NCBI RefSeq assembly: GCF_014191255.1
Contig: NZ_JACHWH010000021.1
Location: 1-35,740 of the forward strand
DNA from: Amycolatopsis bartoniae
GTDB taxonomy: Bacteria > Actinomycetota > Actinomycetes > Mycobacteriales > Pseudonocardiaceae
Length of the DNA: 35,740 bases
Reading direction: 5' to 3'
In this document: piece by piece, positions 1-8,369 of the stretch
Numbering within the stretch: position 1 is the first letter of the stretch
Layout of the letters: the number at the start of each line of letters is the position of its first letter
The notes under the pieces: generated by a model
Seen by the model: the letters and a program-made list of their open reading frames with translations, nothing else
Database searches by the model: none
Told to the model about the DNA's origin: nothing
Made by a program: the position numbers and the translations under genes

Positions 1-486
1 GTCCACCGGATCCGGGTCGCCACCGGCGAGGCGGTCGGCGCGATGCTGGCGGACCTGGACCTCAATGGCACGCAGGCGCTGATCCTCGAAACGCTGGGGG
101 AGACCGGTGCGACGAGCGCGGCGGAACTCGCGCGGCGCGCGCTGGTCACGCGACAGGCGCTGACCAGCCCGCTCAACGAGCTGCAGTCACGGGGGCTCGT
201 GGCCCGGCCGCCCGGCAACGTGAACGCCCGGACGCGCCCGGTCGCGCTCACCGAGGACGGCCTGGCTCTCGTGGCGGCGCTGCGTGAGCGGATGCGGCTG
301 ATCGAGGACAGTGCCACGGCCGGGTTCGCCGCCGGGGAGATCGAAACCCTGCGCACGCTGCTCGCCCGTTACGCGACCGCGTGGGAGCAGCTCGCCGCTG
401 ACGGTCCGCGGTTGCGGACGATCGCGGCCGAAGTCCCCGTGGCGGTCGGCGAGCCACGCCGTTCCGCGCGGCGCCGCGGCGCCTGA
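1..486 (+). CDS. MarR-family transcriptional regulator, 5' end cut by window edge
   Basis: The reading frame is open to base 1. An ATG at 43 exists, but the 14 codons before it read like the first helix of a MarR protein (HRIRVATGEAVGAM), so the true start most likely lies before the window. At least 161 residues are visible. A winged-helix core is seen: the helix SAAELARRALVTRQALTSPL, then the wing around PPGNVNARTRPVALTEDG, where the Arg-rich turn is typical of MarR DNA contacts. The C-terminal helix should complete the dimer interface. It lies 26 bases before the FAH-family gene on the same strand, so the two are probably co-transcribed. MarR proteins commonly sense phenolic ligands. By position it is a candidate for binding the TGTCGACA palindromes at 1537, 1643 and 3429, but this is inference. 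The family call is good; the ligand is unknown. Confidence 0.85.
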   Translation, partial: VHRIRVATGEAVGAMLADLDLNGTQALILETLGETGATSAAELARRALVTRQALTSPLNELQSRGLVARPPGNVNARTRPVALTEDGLALVAALRERMRLIEDSATAGFAAGEIETLRTLLARYATAWEQLAADGPRLRTIAAEVPVAVGEPRRSARRRGA

Positions 487-512
487 AACCCCATAACTTC
501 GAGGAGAATCCC

Positions 513-1445
513 ATGCGCTGGTCGAGTTACCGGACAGCGAGCTCTGTGCCGCGGCTCGCCGTCGCCACGGACGACGGCCGGCTGCACGCCAGCCGGACCC
601 ACACCGGACTGGTCGACCTCCTCCGGGAGGGCGGCGATCTGGCGAGCGCGGCGGAGGAAGTGCTCGCCGACCCGCTCGAGGTGATCGCGCTGGACGACGT
701 GGTGCTCACCGCGCCGATCCCGGAACCACCGTCCATTCGCGACTTCATGGCGTTCGAGGACCATCTCAAGCCCATCCTGGCCGCGCGCGGCGCGTCGATC
801 GACCCGGCGTGGTACGAGATTCCCGTCTTCTACTTCACCAATCCCGCCGCCACACAGGGGCCGCGCGACGAGGTGCGCGCGGCGCCCGGTGCCGTCGAGC
901 TCGACTACGAACTGGAAGTCGCCGCGGTCGTCGGCCGGCCCCTCGGTGACGCCGATCCGGCCACGGCGCAGGACGCCATCGCGGGCTACGTGCTCATGAA
1001 CGACTGGAGCGCACGCGATCTGCAACGCCGCGAACGAGGTGCTGGGCTCGGGCCGGTGAAGGGCAAGGACTGGGCCACCAGCTTCGGCCCGTTCTTCGTC
1101 ACGGCCGACGAGTTCCCGCTCGACGGCGAAACCGGACGGCCGGCCGTGACACTGCGCGCGAGTGTCAACGGGCGGCCCTACTCCGAGGGCAACCTCCGGG
1201 ACCTCTACTGGACCTTCGGCGAGATGATCGCGTACGCGTCGCGCGGCACGCGGCTTCGTCCCGGTGACATCATCGGGTCGGGCACGGTCGGTACCGGATG
1301 CATCGCCGATCTGTCGGCCCGCCACGGCCTCGACCGGTACCCGTGGCTGCGGCCCGGCGACCGGGTCCGCCTCGAAGCGGGCAGGCTCGGCGCCATCGAC
1401 ACGGTGCTCGCGCCCGCGGCCGAGATCGTTCCGTTGCGCGGCTGA
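513..1445 (+). CDS. Fumarylacetoacetate hydrolase (FAH) family protein
   Basis: This 310-residue protein has the FAH fold, which hydrolyses or decarboxylates 2-oxo/beta-diketo acids with a divalent metal. Metal ligands typical of the family are visible: Glu133 and Glu135 in ELDYELEVA and Asp164 in NDWSARD. The conserved lysines KGKDW (184-188) and the GDIIGSGTVGTG loop (251-262) are present too. The N-terminal 60 residues form the variable cap. The ATG at 513 follows AGGAG with good spacing. It sits behind the marR gene and before the SDR promoter. Family members act at the end of aromatic ring-cleavage pathways (fumarylacetoacetate, fumarylpyruvate, 2-hydroxyhepta-2,4-diene-1,7-dioate). The sequence does not decide which substrate is used here. 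The 2-oxo acid products of a meta- or gentisate-type route are plausible, but no extradiol dioxygenase is in the window. Confidence 0.85.
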   Translation: MRWSSYRTASSVPRLAVATDDGRLHASRTHTGLVDLLREGGDLASAAEEVLADPLEVIALDDVVLTAPIPEPPSIRDFMAFEDHLKPILAARGASIDPAWYEIPVFYFTNPAATQGPRDEVRAAPGAVELDYELEVAAVVGRPLGDADPATAQDAIAGYVLMNDWSARDLQRRERGAGLGPVKGKDWATSFGPFFVTADEFPLDGETGRPAVTLRASVNGRPYSEGNLRDLYWTFGEMIAYASRGTRLRPGDIIGSGTVGTGCIADLSARHGLDRYPWLRPGDRVRLEAGRLGAIDTVLAPAAEIVPLRG

Positions 1446-1523
1446 CAGCGCCGTGTCGCGGACGGCGCCCGAAGTCACCGGTTCTGTCGGCAGAAGGTGA
1501 CGAATCCTCGTCGTGTGGAGCCA

Positions 1524-1552
1524 TTGACCCGGTAACTGTCGACACTTAAGCT
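1524..1552 (+). promoter_or_regulatory. Promoter of SDR-amidohydrolase operon with operator in spacer
   Basis: TTGACC (1524-1529), a 17-base spacer and TAAGCT (1547-1552) give a sigma-70-like promoter. The spacer contains ACTGTCGACAC (1535-1545), the centre of a 16-base near-palindrome with a single mismatched pair. A repressor bound there would occlude RNA polymerase. The same core recurs at 1643 and 3429. Confidence 0.55.
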
Positions 1553-1641
1553 GAAGCGGCAGTCGTGTCGCCGGAACGTCCACTGTGGATACATGCCAAA
1601 AGCACGGTGATCGATGATCACGCTCGGACATGGCTGATCAA

Positions 1642-1651
1642 CTGTCGACAG
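1642..1651. promoter_or_regulatory. Palindromic operator candidate CTGTCGACAG
   Basis: A perfect 10-base palindrome lies between the promoter at 1524 and the GTG start at 1676. Its core TGTCGACA is identical to the operator-like elements at 1537-1544 and 3429-3436. A second operator downstream of a promoter is a common arrangement for cooperative repression. The binding protein is unknown; the MarR protein at the left edge is the nearest candidate. Confidence 0.45.
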
Positions 1652-1675
1652 AACTTCGTGATGGAGGAGCTCAGC

Positions 1676-2500
1676 GTGACCGATGAGGACCACCTGGCGA
1701 GGCCGGGCCGGCTCGCGGGCCGGATCGCCGTCGTCAACGGTGCCGGCAGTGTGGGACCGGGCTGGGGCAACGGCCGTGCGACTGCGGTGATCTTCGCCAG
1801 GGAAGGCGCCACCGTCGTGCTCACCGACCGCGACGCCGACGCGGTGAAGGTGACCGCGGAAGAGGTCCGGCGCGAGGGCGGCACGGCGCACACGCATCTG
1901 CTCGACGTCACAGATCCGGCCGCCGTCGCGGATTTCTTCGCGGAGTGCGAACGCGCGCACGGCCGGGTCGACGTCCTGGTGAACAACGTCGGTGGCTCGC
2001 GGGCGGGTGGCGTCGCCGAGCTGAGCGCCGAGGACTGGGAGGACCAGCTCCGGACCAACCTCACGAGCGCGTTCCTGTCCTGCAAGCACGTCGTGCCGAT
2101 CATGAAGCACGCCGGCGGGGGAGCGATCGTCAACACCTCCTCGGCGTCCGGGCTGCGCTGGACCGGTGCCGCCCAGGTCGCCTACGCCTCGGCCAAGGCC
2201 GCGGTGATCCAGCTTTCGCGCGTCACCGCCGTGCAATACGCGCCGGACGGGATCCGGGTCAACACGGTCGTTCCCGGGCAGTTGCACACCCCGCTCGTCG
2301 AAGCGCGGCTCGCCGCGCAGCGCGCCGGCGGCGATGTCGAGGCGCTGCTCGCGCAGCGACAGGCGCGGATCCCGCTCGGGTTCATGGGCGACGGCCGTGA
2401 CACCGCTTACGCCGCCCTGTTCCTCGCCTCGGACGAGGCTCGTTTCGTCACCGGGACCGAGATCGTGGTCGACGGCGGGATGACGGTGCGGTGTGACTGA
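1676..2500 (+). CDS. Short-chain dehydrogenase/reductase (SDR)
   Basis: A classical SDR of 274 residues, NAD(P)-dependent and cytosolic. The Rossmann glycine motif is unusual (NGAGSVGPGWGNGRA), with an insertion typical of SDRs that carry a long loop after the first strand. An acidic residue follows strand 2 (LTDRD), which favours NAD over NADP. Further on come the NNVGG motif, the catalytic Ser in NTSSASG and the YASAK (YxxxK) pair. I chose the GTG at 1676 because GGAGGAG lies about 6 bases upstream. An in-frame ATG at 1661 overlaps that ribosome site, and an ORF start at 1565 would sit close to the promoter. The gene overlaps the amidohydrolase by 8 bases, so translation is coupled. It probably oxidises a hydroxylated ring or side-chain alcohol in the pathway; substrate unknown. 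Confidence 0.88.
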   Translation: MTDEDHLARPGRLAGRIAVVNGAGSVGPGWGNGRATAVIFAREGATVVLTDRDADAVKVTAEEVRREGGTAHTHLLDVTDPAAVADFFAECERAHGRVDVLVNNVGGSRAGGVAELSAEDWEDQLRTNLTSAFLSCKHVVPIMKHAGGGAIVNTSSASGLRWTGAAQVAYASAKAAVIQLSRVTAVQYAPDGIRVNTVVPGQLHTPLVEARLAAQRAGGDVEALLAQRQARIPLGFMGDGRDTAYAALFLASDEARFVTGTEIVVDGGMTVRCD

Positions 2501-3428
2501 TTTCGCGACTTTTCCGGTGGGCTGCCCGCCGCCGCACCCGGCACCGCGCAAGCCCGCGCTCGTGCTGCCGCCCGGTTCCTGCGACGCGCACTGCCACGTC
2601 TTCGGCCCGGCGGCGATGTTCCCGTACGCCGGCGAACGGACGTTCACCCCGTTCGACGCCCCGAAGGAACAACTGGCGGCGCTGCACGCGCACCTCGGGA
2701 TCTCCCGTGCCGTCGTGGTTCAGTCATCCGCGCATGGGCACGATCACCGTGCCCTGCTCGACGCGCTCGCCGCCGCTCCTGGGCGGCTGCGCGGCGTCGC
2801 GCTGCTCGGACCGGACAGCGGTGCGTCCGAGATCCGGCGGCTGCACGAGGCCGGGGTGCGTGGCTTCCGGCTGAACTTCCTGCCCCACCTGGGGCCGGGG
2901 CCGACCAGGCGGCAGATCGACGAGCACCGCGGGCTGGTCGCCGAACTCGGCTGGAGCACGCACGTCCACGTGCACGACCTGGCGGGCGCGGACAACCTTG
3001 TGCGGGCGGTGCCCGGCCGGATCGTGCTCGACCACCTCGGGCGAGCGGATCTGAGCCGTGGTCCGGACCGTGCGGTGACCGTCTTGCGGCGGCTGCTCGA
3101 CACAGGACGGGTGTGGGTCAAGGTCAGCGGCGTCGACCGGATCTCGCTGGCCGGGCCGCCGTACGCCGACGGCGTCGCGCTCGCGGCCGCGGTGGTCGCC
3201 CACGCTCCCGGGCGGGTGTTGTGGGGAACCGACTACCCGCACGTGAACATCGCCGGCGCTGCGCCGGACGACGGGCTCCTGGTCGACCTCCTCGCACGGA
3301 TCGCGCCGGACCCCGGTGACCGGTATCGGCTGCTCGTCGAAAACCCCGCCGAGGTGTTCGACTTCCCACCCTTAGTGTCGTCAGAATCGCGGTCAGTTGC
3401 GGGTCTGGTCGACCTTGATCCCGAATAG
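2493..3428 (+). CDS. Amidohydrolase family 2, 2-pyrone-4,6-dicarboxylate hydrolase (LigI)-like
   Basis: A 311-residue TIM-barrel hydrolase. The strand-1 DAHCH motif (31-35), the fingerprint CHVFGPAAMFPYAGERTF, the RLHEAGVRGFRLNF stretch and the late GTDYPH motif are characteristic of the LigI/4-sulfomuconolactone hydrolase group. These enzymes open lactone or pyrone rings of aromatic breakdown products. The GTG start at 2493 overlaps the SDR stop, so the two are co-expressed. An SDR followed by a lactone hydrolase echoes the LigC/LigI logic of protocatechuate 4,5-cleavage, where a hemiacetal is oxidised to a pyrone and then hydrolysed. LigC itself is not an SDR and no LigAB is seen here, so a different lactone is likely. 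Family assignment is solid; substrate is open. Confidence 0.82.
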   Translation: MTDFATFPVGCPPPHPAPRKPALVLPPGSCDAHCHVFGPAAMFPYAGERTFTPFDAPKEQLAALHAHLGISRAVVVQSSAHGHDHRALLDALAAAPGRLRGVALLGPDSGASEIRRLHEAGVRGFRLNFLPHLGPGPTRRQIDEHRGLVAELGWSTHVHVHDLAGADNLVRAVPGRIVLDHLGRADLSRGPDRAVTVLRRLLDTGRVWVKVSGVDRISLAGPPYADGVALAAAVVAHAPGRVLWGTDYPHVNIAGAAPDDGLLVDLLARIAPDPGDRYRLLVENPAEVFDFPPLVSSESRSVAGLVDLDPE

Positions 3429-3443
3429 TGTCGACAGTACGAT
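3415..3443 (+). promoter_or_regulatory. Promoter of ABC importer operon with TGTCGACA operator
   Basis: TTGATC (3415-3420), 17 bases and TACGAT (3438-3443). The spacer ends in GTGTCGACAGT (3428-3438), the exact reverse complement of the element in the promoter at 1524, and in the same position relative to the -10 box. This suggests one repressor controls both transcription units. The promoter overlaps the last codons of the amidohydrolase gene. Confidence 0.55.
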
Positions 3444-3465
3444 GCAGCTACCAGTGAAGGAGACA

Positions 3466-4494
3466 ATGGTGTCCCACTCTTTCCCCCGCCTCGAACCCGG
3501 CAGGATTCCCCGGCGCAGCGCACTGCTCGCGGCTGCCGCCCTGGCCCTCGTCCCGGCTCTCGCCGCGTGCGGTTCCGGCGGTGCGGGTGGTGTAGCCGCA
3601 GGTTCGAACCGGATTACGGTGCTGCGTTCCTCCGGCGCGGTCTTCGAACCGCTCTATATCGCCGAGCAGCAAGGCTATTTCAAGGACGCCGGGCTGGATG
3701 TCACGATCAAGGAGGGAGCGGCGGACACCGCGCAGAACGCGCCGTCGGTCCTCAACGGCGAAGCGCAGTTCGCCATGACCGACGGCCAGGGCTTCCTGAA
3801 GGCCGCCGTGCAGGGCCTGCCCGTGCGCGCCACCACGTCACTGCAGTCCTCGAACTCGAAGACCAAAGCGACCGACGGCCTGCTCGTCAAGCCGGACAGC
3901 CCCATCAAGTCCTTCAAGGACCTCGAGGGCAAGACGGTCGGCATGCCGTCGCTGACCGGCAGTGTCCAGTTCATCTGCGAGTACCTGGTCAAGCAGGCGG
4001 GCGGCGATCCGAGCAAGGTCAACTACGTGGCCCTGCCGACGGCGTCGCTCAACGACTCGGTGCAGAGCGGGAAGATCGACGCCGCTTACACGTTCGCGTC
4101 CTTCTTCGACGCGGGCAAGCAGGCAGGCCTGCGGGCGATGGGCAACGGTATGAACGAGCTGCTCGGGTACAACCAGGGGCTGCTGTTCGCGAGCCAGAGC
4201 TACTTGCAGGCCAACGGGGACACGGCGAAGAAGTTCATCGACGCCGTCGCCAAGGGCATCGACTACGCCAACAGCCACCCCGACGCCGTACGGGCGGTGG
4301 ACAAGCAGTACACCAAGCTCTCCGCCGACTACATCGACAAGGCACCGGTCAACTACTACGACAAGACCATCTACACCGGCGTCATGACGACCACCATCCA
4401 GATGTCGGTGCAGTTCGGCCTGCTGAGCAAGGCGCCGGACGAGAAGAACCTGTACTGGGACAAGGCGCCGACCGCCGCGAGCGCGGGGAACTGA
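3466..4494 (+). CDS. ABC importer substrate-binding lipoprotein (SsuA/NMT1-like)
   Basis: A solute-binding protein of 342 residues. The N terminus has Arg16-Arg17, a hydrophobic segment (SALLAAAALALVPALAAC) and a lipobox LAAC with Cys35, so it should be an exported lipoprotein, possibly by Tat. The mature part has NMT1/SsuA features: the ligand-lobe start FEPLYIAEQQGYFKDAGLDV, the NGEAQFAMTDGQ segment and LEGKTVGMPS. I chose the ATG at 3466 because AAGGAG lies just upstream; the GTG at 3469 is an equally good start. The earlier in-frame start at 3397 would place translation before the promoter. It is first in a four-gene importer operon. Relatives bind sulfonates, nitrate, thiamine precursors or aromatic carboxylates such as phthalate. 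Aromatic acid is the most sensible ligand here, by context only. Confidence 0.9.
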   Translation: MVSHSFPRLEPGRIPRRSALLAAAALALVPALAACGSGGAGGVAAGSNRITVLRSSGAVFEPLYIAEQQGYFKDAGLDVTIKEGAADTAQNAPSVLNGEAQFAMTDGQGFLKAAVQGLPVRATTSLQSSNSKTKATDGLLVKPDSPIKSFKDLEGKTVGMPSLTGSVQFICEYLVKQAGGDPSKVNYVALPTASLNDSVQSGKIDAAYTFASFFDAGKQAGLRAMGNGMNELLGYNQGLLFASQSYLQANGDTAKKFIDAVAKGIDYANSHPDAVRAVDKQYTKLSADYIDKAPVNYYDKTIYTGVMTTTIQMSVQFGLLSKAPDEKNLYWDKAPTAASAGN

Positions 4495-4497
4495 CCC

Positions 4498-5283
4498 ATG
4501 GCGGCGTATCGGAGTGAGGGCGGCCCCGCGATCCGGCTGCTGCAGCTGGCGGCGCTCGTGGCGGTGGTCATTGTGTGGGCCCTGATCACCGAGGCGGGAC
4601 TGTTCAGCGCCGCGGTGCTGCCCGGTCCCGGAGCGGTGGCCGGTGCGCTGGTCCAGGCGCTGGGTGACGGCTCATTCTGGGGTGCGCTCGGGGAAACCCT
4701 GCGCGGCGCGGTCACCGGGCTGGTCGCCGCGATCGTCATCGGCGTCCCGCTCGGGCTGATCACCGGCTCGTACCCGGTCGCCGAGGAGTCCACCCGGCTG
4801 CTCGTGGACGTCCTGCGGGCGTTCCCGGTGATCGCTCTGCTGCCGGTTTTCCTGCTGGTGCTGGGATCCACGCCGGAGATGAAGGCGACAGTGGTGTTCC
4901 TCGCCTGTGTGTTCCCGATGCTGCTGCAGGCTCAGTACGGCGCGCGGAGCGTCTCCGCCGCGGTCCGGGAGACCGTCCACGGTTACCGGATCCCGCGGCT
5001 GCTGCGCTTCCGTCGCGTCGTCCTGCCCGCGGCGTCACCGTCGATCATGACGGGGCTGCGGGTCGCGGCGACCATGTCGGTGCTCGTGGCGATCGGCGTC
5101 GAGGTGCTCACCACGCTGCCGGGCATGGGGCACGAAATCGTGCAGCGCCAGCAAGCCGGCGCTTCGGCCGAAGCGTACGCGTTCATCCTCGCCGCCGGCC
5201 TTCTCGGCTTCGGAATCAACCTGCTGGCCCAGACCTCGGAACGTCACCTGCTGCGGTGGCGCGCGCCGGCGCACACGAACTGA
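4498..5283 (+). CDS. ABC importer permease 1 (SsuC/TauC family)
   Basis: A 261-residue inner-membrane permease. About six hydrophobic segments are visible, beginning with LLQLAALVAVVIVWALI. The cytoplasmic EAA loop that docks on the ATPase reads ETVHGYRIPRLLRFRRVVLP, ending with the conserved basic-LP pattern. It starts 3 bases after the binding-protein stop, in the same operon. Together with the next permease it would form a heterodimeric channel; most SsuC/TauC systems use a homodimer, so two different permeases is a variation. The solute follows that of the binding protein and is unknown. Confidence 0.9.
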   Translation: MAAYRSEGGPAIRLLQLAALVAVVIVWALITEAGLFSAAVLPGPGAVAGALVQALGDGSFWGALGETLRGAVTGLVAAIVIGVPLGLITGSYPVAEESTRLLVDVLRAFPVIALLPVFLLVLGSTPEMKATVVFLACVFPMLLQAQYGARSVSAAVRETVHGYRIPRLLRFRRVVLPAASPSIMTGLRVAATMSVLVAIGVEVLTTLPGMGHEIVQRQQAGASAEAYAFILAAGLLGFGINLLAQTSERHLLRWRAPAHTN

Positions 5284-5295
5284 GAGGAGCCCGAC

Positions 5296-6111
5296 ATGCC
5301 GTGGAAGTCCTTCCTGCGCCAGTCGTGGCTGCCGGTCCTGATCCTCGTGCTGCTGCTGGTCTTCACCGCGGGCAGCACCGACTTCTACTTCCCGCCGGTG
5401 AGCACGATGCTGTCCACCCTGTGGACCGAGTTCGTCCACGGCGACCTGGTGGCGGACCTGGGGTTCAGTCTCCGCAACATCCTTTTCGGACTCGCGATCG
5501 CCACCGTCGTGGGCGTGGCCGCCGGCCTGGTGATCGGCGAGGTGCGCGTCCTGCGGCTGGCCACCGCGCCGCTGCTGGACTTCGCCCGCGCCACCCCGAC
5601 CGTCGGGTTCGTGCCGGTCATCATCCTGGCGCTGGGCATCGGCACCGGGCCCAAGGTTTTCCTCATCTTCCTGGGCTCGGTGTGGCCGATCCTGCTCAAC
5701 ACCGTCAGCGGGGTCCAGGCCATCGTGCCCGCCGTGCACGAGACGGCCAGGAGCTACCGCATCCCCTGGTTCCTGCGCTTCCGCCGGGTCATCCTGCCCG
5801 GCGCGGTGCCGCAGATCGTGGCCGGCATCCGGGTCGCGCTGCAGATCGCCGTGATCCTCATGGTGGTCAGCGAGATCTACGGCTCGTCGGTCGGGCTCGG
5901 CAACTTCATCCTGCAGAGCGCGACCAACTTCGAGGTCGCCGACACCTGGGCGGGCACGATCCTGATCGGCGTGCTGGGCTACGTGCTCAGCGTCGCCCTG
6001 CTCATCGCCGAGCACTTCCTGCTCGGCTGGTACCACCAGCGGCCGCCGCGGCGGGCGGCCTCCCGCCCGGTCGCCGCGCAACCGCCCGAGATCGAGGAGG
6101 TCGTCGCATGA
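5296..6111 (+). CDS. ABC importer permease 2 (SsuC/TauC family)
   Basis: A second permease of 271 residues, clearly paralogous to permease 1. Its EAA loop (ETARSYRIPWFLRFRRVILP) aligns with that of the upstream gene. The first membrane segment is WLPVLILVLLLVFTAG. A hydrophilic Pro/Arg-rich tail of about 25 residues extends into the cytoplasm. The start at 5296 follows GAGAGGAG at good spacing, and the stop overlaps the ATPase start as ATGA. Two tandem permeases with one ATPase gene imply a heterodimeric membrane domain on an ATPase homodimer. Confidence 0.9.
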   Translation: MPWKSFLRQSWLPVLILVLLLVFTAGSTDFYFPPVSTMLSTLWTEFVHGDLVADLGFSLRNILFGLAIATVVGVAAGLVIGEVRVLRLATAPLLDFARATPTVGFVPVIILALGIGTGPKVFLIFLGSVWPILLNTVSGVQAIVPAVHETARSYRIPWFLRFRRVILPGAVPQIVAGIRVALQIAVILMVVSEIYGSSVGLGNFILQSATNFEVADTWAGTILIGVLGYVLSVALLIAEHFLLGWYHQRPPRRAASRPVAAQPPEIEEVVA

Positions 6112-6929
6112 CCCGTGGAGCCGAACTCGTCGTCGACAACGTCGGCGTGACCTACGGGCAGGGCGCGGCCGCGCACCACGTGCTCGGCGGGCTGACACTG
6201 AAGGTGGAGCCCGGCGAGTCGGTCTGCATTGTCGGGCCTTCCGGGGCCGGCAAGACGACGCTGCTGCGCTGTCTGTCCGGGCTTTCCAAGCCCACCGCCG
6301 GCACCGTGAGCTACGCCGGCCAGGCGCTGACCGGGCCACACTCCGACATCGCCGTGGTGTCGCAGGACTACCGGGGATCGTTGCTCCCGTGGATGCGCGT
6401 CTGGGACAACGTGGCGTTTCCCTTGCAGGGCAGGGGAGTCAAGCGTGCGCAGCGGCGACGGCGCGCCGAGGAGTGCCTGGCGTCCGTCGGCCTGCGCGAC
6501 GTGGGCGACAAGTACCCGTGGCAGCTGTCCGGTGGGATGCAGCAGCGAGTGGCCATCGCCCGCGGGCTCGCCTACGACGCGCCGGTACTGCTGATGGATG
6601 AGCCGTTCGGCTCGGTCGACGCCCAGTCGCGGTTCGACCTGGAGGACCTCACGCTGCGGCTCCGCAGGGAGCTGGGCATCACGGTCGTGCTGGTCACCCA
6701 TGACATCGACGAGGCGGTGTACCTGGGTGACCGGGTGATCGTCCTCGGTGGCAGACCGACCGGCGTGCTCGACACGCTGACCGTCGCGCTGGGCACCGAC
6801 CGGGACCAGCTCTCGACGAGAGCGGAACCGCGGTTCGCCGAGCTGCGCACCCGGGTGCTGTCCCAGATCCGTGGCGAGGATTCGGCCGCGACGCCCGTCG
6901 TGGCCGCGCCCCACAAGGAAAGCGTCTGA
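6108..6929 (+). CDS. ABC importer ATP-binding protein (SsuB/TauB family)
   Basis: The 273-residue ATPase subunit of the importer. Walker A GPSGAGKTT (43-51), the Q-loop with Gln86, the signature LSGGMQQ (140-146), Walker B VLLMDE (160-165) and the switch His198 in VTHDIDEA are all intact, so it should hydrolyse ATP. The ATG at 6108 overlaps the permease stop by 4 bases. The in-frame reading extends back to 5256 without a stop, but that part lies in the permease gene and is not real. The tail after residue 230 is the usual SsuB/TauB extension. No regulatory domain is seen. Confidence 0.92.
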   Translation: MTRGAELVVDNVGVTYGQGAAAHHVLGGLTLKVEPGESVCIVGPSGAGKTTLLRCLSGLSKPTAGTVSYAGQALTGPHSDIAVVSQDYRGSLLPWMRVWDNVAFPLQGRGVKRAQRRRRAEECLASVGLRDVGDKYPWQLSGGMQQRVAIARGLAYDAPVLLMDEPFGSVDAQSRFDLEDLTLRLRRELGITVVLVTHDIDEAVYLGDRVIVLGGRPTGVLDTLTVALGTDRDQLSTRAEPRFAELRTRVLSQIRGEDSAATPVVAAPHKESV

Positions 6930-7028
6930 CCGGGGCGGACCACCGGTCTTCTCTCCCGCGGCCTCGTCGAGGCCAGCGGTGCGCAGCATGCCCTTCAACG
7001 GTCCGGAACCCCGACGAGGAGTACCTCC

Positions 7029-8357
7029 GTGCAGAAACCACCCGTGTTCACCGACGACGAGATCGCCACCTTCCGCGCCGAAATAGCCGGCCGGCGCGTG
7101 CCCGGTGCCTACGAGCCCGGTCGCTGGTCCGTGAGTCCGCTCAACCGGGACCCGGCCGTGGTCGGCGCGATGCCGCGCACCGTGCGGTTCCGCGACTCGA
7201 CCCTGCGCTCCATCGAGGCGATGCCCGGCGTGGCGGCCGCCGAAGAGGCGAAGCTGACCTACGTGCGCCGCCTGGTCCGAGCCGGCGTCGCCGAGGTGAC
7301 CGGTGCCGGTGCCGCCGGCCGCACCCTCGACGAGCTCAAGGCCGAGGTCGCCGCGGTGAAGGACGAGAGCGCCGACTGCGGGATCCTCTGCCCGCTGGTC
7401 TTCGCCGACGCCGACGTGGACCGCGCCGCCGAGGCGGGCTACGACGGCGTTCAGGTCTGGGTCGACGGGTTCGGCGAGACGTCGCAGATCTACAAGCGCA
7501 TCTACGACCAGGCGTGGGCGGGTGAGGACTGGCGCGAGACCTCGCCGATCCGGACCCGCGCCCAGGTCGTCGGGTCGGCGGCGCGCCTGGTCGAGCGTGC
7601 CCGGGAACGCGGGTTGCGGGTCACCACGCCGATGCTCATGGTGTCCTACCTCAACGCCGAGCTGCTGCAGGAGACCGTCGCCGCGCTCGCCGCCGCCGGC
7701 GCGACGGAGCTGACCCTGTTCGACGGTCCGGGCGCGGTCGGCCCGGAGGCCTACGCCGCACTGGTCAGCCGGGTGCGGGAGCTGGCTCCGGACGTCGAGG
7801 TCGGGCTGCACCCGCACAACACGTTCGGCCTCGCGGTGGCCTGCGCGGTCGCGGCCGTGCGTGCGGGCGCGCGCACCATCGAGCTGTCGGCCAACGGTTA
7901 CTGCGGTGGTCCCGGCAACGCCGACCTCGCCGCGACGACGCTCGCGTTCGAGGTCCTCTACGGGGTCGCGACCGGGGTCAGGATGTCCGAGCTGACCGCG
8001 CTGGCCCGTGCCGGCGAGGAGCTGACGGGTTACCGGGTCGCCTGGAACCATCCGGTCACCGGGCCGCTGGCCTTCAACTGGGGTGGGCTGGACTTCATCA
8101 CGCAGGAGGTCACGGTCGACACGCTCCTGCACAACTGTCTGGAGCCGAGCTCCGTCGGCAACGAGCGGACGGTGCCGTTCACACCGTTCAGCGGCCCCTA
8201 CACGCTGGCGGACAAGCTGTCCGAACTCGGCCTGGACCCCAGCAACGACCAGGTCGGCGACATCCTGCGCGCCTGCCGGGAGGAGATGGCCGCGAGCGGC
8301 GCGGTGCTGTCCGACGAGGACATCCGGAAGATCGCGCGCCGGGTCACCGGCGCGTGA
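7029..8357 (+). CDS. DRE-TIM metallolyase family protein (HMG-CoA lyase/isopropylmalate synthase-like)
   Basis: A 442-residue TIM-barrel enzyme. RDSTLR (55-60) is the variant of the catalytic RDGxQ/DxTLR motif. GLHPHNTFGLA (260-270) holds the metal-binding HxH pair His262/His264, and NGYCGGPGNADL follows. This family makes or breaks C-C bonds next to a carbonyl (aldol or Claisen type) with a divalent cation. It is longer than HMG-CoA lyases (about 300) and lacks the allosteric domain expected of isopropylmalate synthase. The last 130 residues are an unassigned extension. The GTG start at 7029 follows AGGAG. It lies between the importer and a VAO-type oxidase, so it may perform a retro-aldol or retro-Claisen cleavage of a side chain or ring-opening product. 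The exact reaction cannot be read from sequence. Confidence 0.8.
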   Translation: MQKPPVFTDDEIATFRAEIAGRRVPGAYEPGRWSVSPLNRDPAVVGAMPRTVRFRDSTLRSIEAMPGVAAAEEAKLTYVRRLVRAGVAEVTGAGAAGRTLDELKAEVAAVKDESADCGILCPLVFADADVDRAAEAGYDGVQVWVDGFGETSQIYKRIYDQAWAGEDWRETSPIRTRAQVVGSAARLVERARERGLRVTTPMLMVSYLNAELLQETVAALAAAGATELTLFDGPGAVGPEAYAALVSRVRELAPDVEVGLHPHNTFGLAVACAVAAVRAGARTIELSANGYCGGPGNADLAATTLAFEVLYGVATGVRMSELTALARAGEELTGYRVAWNHPVTGPLAFNWGGLDFITQEVTVDTLLHNCLEPSSVGNERTVPFTPFSGPYTLADKLSELGLDPSNDQVGDILRACREEMAASGAVLSDEDIRKIARRVTGA

Positions 8358-8369
8358 GGGAGAGGAAGA

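Noticed and set aside
3397..3465. Upstream start for the binding lipoprotein at 3397
   Set aside because: It would precede the promoter and operator at 3415-3443 and add 23 residues before the signal peptide. The ATG at 3466 has a proper ribosome site.
6960..6974. Short hairpin GGCCTC-GTC-GAGGCC between the ATPase and DRE-TIM genes
   Set aside because: Six base pairs are expected by chance in this GC content, and the genes are likely one operon, so I did not call a terminator.
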